A stretch of 6,994 bases of DNA from positions 1 to 6,994 of the forward strand of contig JAWXCM010000141.1 in the NCBI GenBank assembly GCA_034408745.1. Reading direction: 5' to 3'. Position 1 is the stretch's first letter; each line of letters begins with the position of its first letter. Made by a program: the position numbers and the translations under genes. Origin of the DNA: JAWXCM01 sp034408745 (GTDB lineage: Bacteria; Acidobacteriota; Terriglobia; Bryobacterales; Bryobacteraceae). This document shows positions 1 to 4,608 of this stretch, piece after piece. The notes under the pieces are model-generated. The model saw only the letters and a program-made list of their open reading frames with translations. It searched no databases and was not told the DNA's origin.

Positions 1-179
1 AGGCCGCCGTATTCCTGCGGATTAGAACGGTAATCGCGCGTTTGCGGCACCTCGACGTAGTTGACGCCAAAGCCGTCCCAGGTTTGCAGCTTATGATCGA
101 AATGCACCTGGAGCACCGTATTCTGGGCAGCCGCCGAAATCGCAATCAACACCAACAGGCTGGGAGTCGCAAATCTCAT
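1..179 (-). CDS. Secreted glycoside hydrolase-like protein, N-terminal part only (runs off left edge)
   Basis: Reading leftwards from ATG at 179, an open frame of 59 codons continues to the window edge with no stop. The first 18 or so residues form a signal peptide: Met-Arg, then a Leu/Val/Ile-rich core, ending Ala-Ala-Ala before Gln, a plausible signal peptidase I site. The mature start contains LQTWDGFGVNYVEVPQTRDY followed by an EYGG motif. This resembles the opening strand of GH30-type and related TIM-barrel glycosidases, where a Q-x-x-x-GFG motif is typical, but the catalytic residues lie outside the window. The start has only a weak Shine-Dalgarno (TTGAG about five bases upstream). About 50 bases separate it from the damaged gene to its right, so it may have its own promoter or be read through from the operon. 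The export signal is clear; the enzyme family is a guess from memory of similar sequences. Confidence 0.6.
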   Translation of the reverse strand, partial: MRFATPSLLVLIAISAAAQNTVLQVHFDHKLQTWDGFGVNYVEVPQTRDYRSNPQEYGG

Positions 180-197
180 AGACTCAATCGTAAATAA

Positions 198-459
198 CTA
201 CGGCCTGCCTCCGGAAGTAAGTGGAGTGTTAGTTACGCCCTGCCACCGCCGGGACATGCACACGAGCCGGCGCAGACAGCCCCGGAGGAAGGCCGCCGCC
301 TGCGGAGCGGCGCTTTCCGGATCGGGCTTGGGCAGGAATCTCTGCCGTAACGTATCCGTCGCATCCCAAGTCTGCCAGCACGCGCAGAAGGTCCTCCAGC
401 GGGAGGTGCCGCCACCCGGGCGCAAGGCGGTTCGAATCCGCCACATGCACGTATTTGAT
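198..459 (-). pseudogene. Remnant of a sugar phosphate isomerase/epimerase-like TIM-barrel gene, frameshifted
   Basis: This is the 3' tail of a xylose isomerase-like TIM-barrel gene, without its first three quarters or so. From 459 down to about 340 it is read in the frame of the upstream DUF1801 piece and gives IKYVHVADSNRLAPGW, a LEDLLRVLADLG helix and DGYVTAEI. Around 333-340 the frame must change to continue the family pattern, giving LPKPDPESAAPQAAAFLRG, and this second frame runs to a TAG at 198-200. The family normally has E-I/L-L-P-x-P-D-x-D-x-A-A-x-x-A at this point, so a one-base insertion near the ATTCCTGCC stretch explains the break. The His-x-Ala-Asp-Ser-Asn-Arg segment belongs to the family's active-site end of the barrel. 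No start codon or N-terminal part is visible upstream; the sequence there is DUF1801. I read it as the scar of a deletion or recombination. The family assignment is from remembered motifs. Confidence 0.5.
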
Positions 460-681
460 TTCATGGATGTCGATGGTGCGCCTGACATTCCCGTCCTTGT
501 ACGTCTCGCCCGTGCAGACGATATCGCCGTGGGACCACACGGGAGTCCCCATCCACTTCCACTCTTCCACGATCTGCGGGTCTGCCGCGTGAATGATCTC
601 GCGCACTTTCGCAAGCGTCTTCCCTCGCCAGTCACCGAGTTGCCTGATCCTTTCGTCGATCAATGCCGTGGCTGCTCTCAC
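229..681 (-). pseudogene. Chimeric, damaged DUF1801-type gene fused to a TIM-barrel isomerase tail
   Basis: The open frame starts at a GTG (681-679) that shares four bases (GTGA) with the stop of the doxX-like gene, an arrangement typical of translational coupling; it encodes 150 residues. Residues about 8-74 match the DUF1801/COG5649 type: LIDERIRQLGDWRGKTL, then VEEWKW, PVWSH, CTGETYK and GNVRRTIDIHE. In proteins of this type I recall, about 25-30 residues separate the CTGETYK and GN-RR-ID-HE segments. Here they are adjacent, which suggests an in-frame internal deletion. From residue 75 the sequence changes family: IKYVHVADSNRLAPGW, then a DGYVTAEI motif, is typical of the C-terminal part of sugar phosphate isomerase/AP endonuclease 2-type TIM barrels. 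After Ile115 that similarity continues only in another frame (see the separate entry), so the final 35 residues here are probably meaningless. The gene is probably not functional, but the fused frame is open and could still be translated. Confidence 0.65.
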
Positions 682-1097
682 CGTCGCTGGCTGCCGTCGC
701 TGCGGCGCCAGAAATAGTACGAAAGAGCCCAGAGCACACCGGTACCCACCGCAAAGCCCCACGCTTCCGGGCCATCGCCCACAGAGAGGTGCGCGATGAG
801 CGCTGAGACCAGGATGACAGCGAAGCCGGCGTACGCCCACTCCTTGAGCCGCGACGGAACCGGCGCAAGCAGCGCCAGCACCCCGGCCAGCTTCGACCAC
901 GCGAGCTCCACCCTGAAGTAAGCGGGAAAGCCGAGGTGGGTGAACGCCTCGGCCACTTGCGGCAGTGTCAGTTGCGCGTAGGCTGTGAAGCTCATCTGCA
1001 GGCATAGGAGCGCTGTGAAGATCCAGTAAGCGATGGCGGTGGCTTTGGATGTGGTCCTGGCGGCGGCCAGGGCCGGATTCTGTAGTGTCGATTCCAT
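678..1097 (-). CDS. DoxX-like four-helix membrane protein
   Basis: A 139-residue integral inner-membrane protein of the DoxX-like (DoxX_2) type. Hydrophobic segments lie at about residues 21-41, 66-79, 88-103 and 112-129, giving the four-helix bundle of the family. The segment HLGFPAYFRVELAWSKLAG followed by LLAPVP and LKEWAYAGF is the characteristic core. The ATG at 1097 is preceded by AGGAG eight bases upstream. The gene lies 19 bases after the SRPBCC gene, and its TGA overlaps the GTG of the next gene. The biochemical role of these small DoxX-like proteins is not settled: some relatives are linked to quinone or thiosulfate oxidation or to oxidative-stress complexes, but nothing in this sequence picks one. 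The arginine-rich C-terminus (WRRSDGSQRR) is presumably cytoplasmic. The family call is firm; the function is open. Confidence 0.9.
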   Translation of the reverse strand: MESTLQNPALAAARTTSKATAIAYWIFTALLCLQMSFTAYAQLTLPQVAEAFTHLGFPAYFRVELAWSKLAGVLALLAPVPSRLKEWAYAGFAVILVSALIAHLSVGDGPEAWGFAVGTGVLWALSYYFWRRSDGSQRR

Positions 1098-1116
1098 GAT
1101 TTCTACTCCTGCGTTT

Positions 1117-1686
1117 CTAAGTTTTCCGGACGCTGATCGGGGGCTCCCCGGGGTTCACTACACCGAACTGTCTGGCGTACTCGGTGGTCAGTTGCTGCCA
1201 GCCGGCGAACTTCATGGCCTCGGCGCCCACAATGCGTCCCAGTGGCTCACCCGCGAGAAGCCTGTCCAGCACGTCGAAACAGACATGCCAGCCCGCGGCA
1301 CCCCATGAGATGAAGCGGCGGTCGATGTTGTGCCAGAGGGTCAGGCGCGTGCCGTTGCCCAGCGGCTCAAGCTCCCACCGCAAATCGTTGCCACCCCAGC
1401 TGTACTCGAGCAGCCTCGGCGCCTCGGCTCGCTTCACAATACTCTCGGAGACCTGCGGTGTCGGCGTCCCAACCGTCGAGAGCTTCACCGGCCCCACTTC
1501 GGCCAGCGTTCGGTCCGCGTCGAACGGCGCCCATTCGGACAGGTGCGCGGGGTCGGTCAACGCCGCCCACACTTTGGCCGGTGGGTGACGCAGTTCCCGC
1601 ACAAGAATGAGCGTCCACTTCTCTCCGTCCTTCTGAATCTGCGCCCCGCTGGCGGGACCCGGTTTGTACTGCTCGCGACGGTTCAT
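1117..1686 (-). CDS. SRPBCC/AHSA1-like (START-type) domain protein
   Basis: A 189-residue soluble protein with the AHSA1/SRPBCC helix-grip fold, a hydrophobic cavity that in relatives binds lipids, polyketides or other nonpolar ligands. Family signatures are LVRELRHPPAKVWAALTDP with HLSEWAPFDADR (residues about 28-59), LLEYSWGGNDLRWELEPLG (92-110), TRLTLWHNI (113-121), the long C-terminal helix starting AAGWHVCFDVLDRLLAGEP (130-148), and WQQLTTEYARQFG (163-175). I chose the ATG at 1686 rather than the upstream in-frame start at 1773. GAGGAG sits seven bases before it, and the extra 29 residues of the longer version would overlap the preceding gene and are low-complexity. It lies 34 bases after the DUF1801 gene and 19 bases before the doxX-like gene. 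No signal peptide is seen. The ligand cannot be read from the sequence. Confidence 0.9.
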   Translation of the reverse strand: MNRREQYKPGPASGAQIQKDGEKWTLILVRELRHPPAKVWAALTDPAHLSEWAPFDADRTLAEVGPVKLSTVGTPTPQVSESIVKRAEAPRLLEYSWGGNDLRWELEPLGNGTRLTLWHNIDRRFISWGAAGWHVCFDVLDRLLAGEPLGRIVGAEAMKFAGWQQLTTEYARQFGVVNPGEPPISVRKT

Positions 1687-1720
1687 CGATTTCTCCTCAG
1701 CAAGTAGAGATGGAGAGCCC

Positions 1721-2080
1721 TCAGCTGGCGGCTTTGCGCACGATGGCGGAGAGCCTGGCCTCTGTCGCGTCATCCAGCGCCGTCAGGAACCACGCAGATT
1801 CACGGAGCTGGTGCGGAGCGCCCTCGTCGAGGTCGTGGTTCGCGTTGTCGCCGAGCCCGAACGTCATGTATTTGTCCGCCCGGAAGAAGCAGATCGCCTT
1901 GCCGTCTTTTGCATATGCCGGCATGCCATACCAAAGGGTGGGGCGCAACGCTGGCGCGCTTCTGAGGATGAGCGCGTGGAGCCGCTCACCGATGGCGCCG
2001 TAAGGCGAGGGCATGGCGGCGATCTTCGCGAGCACCGCAGCCTCGCCGTCAGCCTTCTTCGTCGCCTTCTTCTCAGTCAT
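1721..2080 (-). CDS. DUF1801 (YdhG-like) domain protein
   Basis: A 119-residue cytoplasmic protein of the DUF1801/YdhG-like family, full length for the group. After a Lys-rich start the typical elements follow: PYGAIGERLHALILRSAPALRP (residues about 26-47), then TLWYGMPAYAKDGKAICFF (48-66), DKYMTFGLG (69-77) and the closing ARLSAIVRKAAS helix. Some relatives fold like frataxin and have been proposed to handle iron, but most are uncharacterised, and the sequence alone does not show metal binding here. AGGAGG lies four bases before the ATG, a strong if tightly spaced ribosome binding site. It is the second gene of the ArsR-led operon (30 bases after arsR). It belongs to a different DUF1801 subgroup from the damaged gene at the far end of the operon, so the two are not recent duplicates. 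Confidence 0.9.
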   Translation of the reverse strand: MTEKKATKKADGEAAVLAKIAAMPSPYGAIGERLHALILRSAPALRPTLWYGMPAYAKDGKAICFFRADKYMTFGLGDNANHDLDEGAPHQLRESAWFLTALDDATEARLSAIVRKAAS

Positions 2081-2110
2081 GAAGCCTCCTGTCGGCTTGC
2101 TGGCGACCGG

Positions 2111-2446
2111 TCATCGTGTCCTTCCTGTTTTCTTTTTCACCGGCGTGGGTTGGTCCATTCGGTCGAGGTGGCGTTCGAGAGCGTCGACATGAGCCATCCA
2201 GAACTGGCGGAACTGGTCCAGCCAGGCATCAATCTCCTGCAGTGGTTCCGTTCTCAGTCGGTACAAACGGCGCTGCGCGTCCACTGTGGCTTCTACGAAA
2301 CCCGCCTCTCGCAAAACTCGCAGGTGCTTTGACACCGTCGGCTGCGGCATACGAAGCTGACGCTCGATCTCTCCAACCGACTGCTGGGACGAGACCAGGA
2401 GGCTCAGGATCGCCCTGCGGTTCGGCTCCGCAATGATTTCGAACAC
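2111..2446 (-). CDS. ArsR-family winged-helix transcriptional repressor
   Basis: A 111-residue winged-helix regulator that probably controls its own operon. Residues about 2-30 (VFEIIAEPNRRAILSLLV) form the first helices. SVGEIERQLRMPQPTVSKHLRVLREAGFVEA is the helix-turn-helix, with QPTVSKHLRVL as the recognition helix, and VDAQRRLYRL is the wing. The Cys-x-Cys metal site of classical ArsR/SmtB sensors is absent, placing it with the non-metal ArsR regulators commonly found beside SRPBCC and DoxX genes. The frame is open back to a TTG at 2491, but that TTG is the start of the likely -35 box. I therefore prefer GTG at 2446 (GAGGGTGG just upstream) or GTG at 2455. Either gives the usual start, a few residues before the F-E-x-I-A-E-P motif. 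The basic tail (KKKTGRTR) may add nonspecific DNA contacts. The effector is unknown. Confidence 0.9.
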   Translation of the reverse strand: MFEIIAEPNRRAILSLLVSSQQSVGEIERQLRMPQPTVSKHLRVLREAGFVEATVDAQRRLYRLRTEPLQEIDAWLDQFRQFWMAHVDALERHLDRMDQPTPVKKKTGRTR

Positions 2447-2461
2447 AGATTCCACCCTCTG

Positions 2462-2491
2462 TGTATACAGTGAATGGCATATACGTGTCAA
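2462..2491 (-). promoter_or_regulatory. Sigma70-like promoter of the arsR-led operon, with candidate operator
   Basis: Read leftwards, TTGACA (2491-2486) is followed after 18 bases by TATACA (2467-2462), a good -35/-10 pair. The expected transcription start falls around 2453-2457, only about 10 bases from the preferred GTG at 2446, so the leader would be very short. The promoter contains an 8-bp palindrome TGTATACA (2462-2469). On the plus strand it also has two spaced direct repeats: TATAC at 2464 and 2480, and GGCATAT at 2476 and 2492, each 16 bases apart. These are plausible operator half-sites for the ArsR repressor, but no clean long inverted repeat is present, so the operator is only a suggestion. 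Confidence 0.5.
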
Positions 2492-2613
2492 GGCATATTA
2501 AGGCCACCGGTCTGCGAGGTCGAAAAAATTGTCAGACATTCGTGATCGATTTCTGCCTGACTTTGCGCAGATCTGAGTAACGCCCAGCTTCACCGTTATC
2601 GGGCCTTTAATTC

Positions 2614-2618
2614 GGAGG
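2614..2618 (+). promoter_or_regulatory. Ribosome binding site of the NHL-repeat gene
   Basis: GGAGG lies four bases before the ATG at 2623 and fixes this start. It is immediately followed by a clean signal peptide. In the rest of the divergent spacer (about 2492-2613) I saw no convincing -35/-10 pair on the plus strand. Confidence 0.7.
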
Positions 2619-2622
2619 AATC

Positions 2623-4608
2623 ATGATCAGCAACGCCTTTCGAGCAGTCCACGCCTGGCTTCTCCTCGCCGCAATCATACTGGCCGCACCTCTGGCCTCG
2701 GCACAGTACGGAATTCGAACCTACGCCGGTGGTGGACCGGACAACCTCCCTGCCATTTCCGCCAACGTCGGGGCGCCCTACGGCGTTGCCGTTGACGCAG
2801 CGGGGAACATCTATGCCTCTGCATACCTGCGCCACCAGGTCTTCAAAATCACACCGGGAGGCACCATCACGGTCTTCGCCGGCAACGGCCAGTACGGCTT
2901 CTACGGCGACGGTGGTGCAGCGAAAAATGCAGCACTGTCCTACCCCCAGGGCATCGCCCTCGATTCCGCCGGCAACCTCTACATCGCCGATTCCAACAAC
3001 AACCGCGTCCGCAAGGTGGATGGCAACACCGGCGTCATCACCACCGTTGTCGGCGGCGGCGCCAGCCTGATCGGAGACGGTGGAATTGCGACAGCGGCGC
3101 AACTGGGCCACCCGTCGAACATCATCTTCGAATCCGATGGGACTATGTACGTCTCGGACACCGCCAATGCCCGTGTGCGCCGTGTTGACCCGGTAACCAA
3201 TATCATCACCACCTACGCGGGCGGCGGCAGCTCGTTCTGCTGCGGCGGCGGTCTCGGCGACGGCCAGCAGGCCAACAATTCCAAAATGTACGGTCCCGAG
3301 GGACTCGCGCTCGACTCGTCCAACAACCTCTACATCGCCGACCCGTCTTATGGCCGCATCCGCAAAGTCACGAAGGCGACCGGCGTCATCACAACCGTGG
3401 CAGGCAGTGGGCTGGGAGCCAACAGCGGCGACAACGGCCCTGCCACCAGCGCCATCCTGCTGAACCCGGTGGGCGTCGCCATCGACAGTAATGGCGACCT
3501 CTACATCGGTGTGACGCAGTACATTCGTAAGGTAAGCGGCGGAACCATCACCAGGGTGGCTGGCGCAGGCGGCACTTACCCGGATCTCTACGGGATTCCG
3601 CTCACCGATGCACAGATTGGCAACGGCGGTAACGCGATCTCCGCCATCCTCACCAAACCCAGCCAGCTCACCCTCCATCCTTCCGGCGGCATCGTATTCG
3701 CGGACTCCGATCTGGGCCGCATCCGGAAGCTCTCCGGCGCAACCATGCAGGGTGTGGCCGGAACTGGCTGGTTTGCCTACAGCGGCGACGGCTTCGCGGC
3801 CAACCGCGCTTCCCTGTATCAGGCGATGGACCTCACCTTCGACAGCAATGGCGACCTCCTGATCGCGGACAATGGCAACAACTCCATTCGCCGCGTCAAC
3901 TCCGCTACAGGGATCATTGACACCATCGCCGGCAACGGCCTGTCCGGTGCCACCTCAGCCAACAACCTCGGCGAGGGCGGACCTCTGTCCAGCGCGCGCA
4001 TCAACAGCCCCCGAGGCATCGACTACCGGTCCGGCAGGCTCACCATTACGGATCCGAACAACTACCGTGTCCGCCAGTCCGCCAGTGGAGTCATCAACAA
4101 GATCGCCGGCACCGGCTACTCTGCCAGCGTCTCCGGCGGAGGCGACGGTAATGCAACCGCCGTGGGACTCTACGGCGTTTACGGCACGGTTTCCGATCCT
4201 CACGGCAACGTCTTCATCACAGACGGCGACCGTGTCCGCGCCATCGCAAACGGCAAGATCGTCACCATCGCAGGCAGCGTCTGCGGTTCTTCCGGCGATG
4301 GCGGCCCTGCCATCAGCGCCCGCCTTTGCGCCGTGCAGGGCATTGCCCGCGACTCTTCCGGCGCGCTCTACATCGCAGATTCCGGTTTCCACAAGATCCG
4401 CAAGATCACCGGACTTCCAGGCTCGCTCCTCGACGAAACGGGCTGCGGTTCCTGCGTGATCAACACTATCGCGGGCACCGGCTCAAACGGCTTCTCGGGT
4501 GACGGCGGAGCGGCGACATCCGCGGCCCTGTTCAATCCCCCAGGGTGTGGCCGTCGACGACGCCGGCAACGTCTATATCGCCGACACCGGCAACAACCGG
4601 ATTCGTAA
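2623..4608 (+). CDS. Secreted NHL-repeat beta-propeller protein, 5' part (ends early by frameshift)
   Basis: As given this frame encodes 661 residues, of which the first 639 or so are genuine. Residues 1-27 are a signal peptide (hydrophobic core LLLAAIILAA, cleavage after ASA before Gln28). Ten NHL blades follow, starting near residues 52, 107, 163, 225, 282, 346, 401, 463, 520 and 571. Each has a P-x-G-V/I-A-x-D-x-x-G-N-x-Y-I-A-D core and an R-I/V-R-K-V ending, and most are separated by I-T-T-x-A-G-x-G and S-G-D-G-G-x-A loops. NHL propellers bind proteins, glycans or RNA; exported ones are generally assumed to act in surface or envelope binding. Blade 11 breaks at a run of five C (4537-4541): after Pro639 the reading becomes an Arg-rich nonsense tail to 4608, while the true sequence continues one frame over. 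Cysteines (Cys-Cys near residue 206, and CGSC in the long loop before blade 11) could form disulfides outside the cell. The family is certain; the partner is unknown. Confidence 0.9.
   Translation: MISNAFRAVHAWLLLAAIILAAPLASAQYGIRTYAGGGPDNLPAISANVGAPYGVAVDAAGNIYASAYLRHQVFKITPGGTITVFAGNGQYGFYGDGGAAKNAALSYPQGIALDSAGNLYIADSNNNRVRKVDGNTGVITTVVGGGASLIGDGGIATAAQLGHPSNIIFESDGTMYVSDTANARVRRVDPVTNIITTYAGGGSSFCCGGGLGDGQQANNSKMYGPEGLALDSSNNLYIADPSYGRIRKVTKATGVITTVAGSGLGANSGDNGPATSAILLNPVGVAIDSNGDLYIGVTQYIRKVSGGTITRVAGAGGTYPDLYGIPLTDAQIGNGGNAISAILTKPSQLTLHPSGGIVFADSDLGRIRKLSGATMQGVAGTGWFAYSGDGFAANRASLYQAMDLTFDSNGDLLIADNGNNSIRRVNSATGIIDTIAGNGLSGATSANNLGEGGPLSSARINSPRGIDYRSGRLTITDPNNYRVRQSASGVINKIAGTGYSASVSGGGDGNATAVGLYGVYGTVSDPHGNVFITDGDRVRAIANGKIVTIAGSVCGSSGDGGPAISARLCAVQGIARDSSGALYIADSGFHKIRKITGLPGSLLDETGCGSCVINTIAGTGSNGFSGDGGAATSAALFNPPGCGRRRRRQRLYRRHRQQPDS

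Noticed and set aside
226..717. 163-codon plus-strand frame over the chimeric DUF1801 region
   Set aside because: The minus strand carries recognisable motifs of two families, whereas this frame is an Arg/Pro-rich shadow. No plus-strand ribosome binding site was seen.
682..1005. Upstream extension of the chimeric DUF1801 frame to 258 codons
   Set aside because: The extension lies wholly within the DoxX-like gene in another frame and has no family similarity. The GTG at 681 with a four-base overlap is the better start.
1687..1773. Longer version of the SRPBCC protein starting at 1773
   Set aside because: It would overlap the end of the DUF1801 gene, and the internal ATG at 1686 has a proper ribosome binding site.
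2531..2561. GTCAG…CTGAC inverted repeat in the divergent spacer
   Set aside because: Only five bases match across a 21-base gap, which is expected by chance.
2596..3678. 360-codon open frame on the minus strand under the NHL gene
   Set aside because: It is an antisense shadow of the repeated, GC-rich NHL coding sequence. Its composition is repetitive Val/Gly/Asp/Arg without a recognisable domain, and it runs past the clear start and ribosome binding site of the NHL gene.
4499..4537. Independent second gene beginning at GTG 4499
   Set aside because: The first 13 or so codons are out of frame with the repeat seen on the other frame, there is no good ribosome binding site or signal peptide, and blade 11 would be cut.
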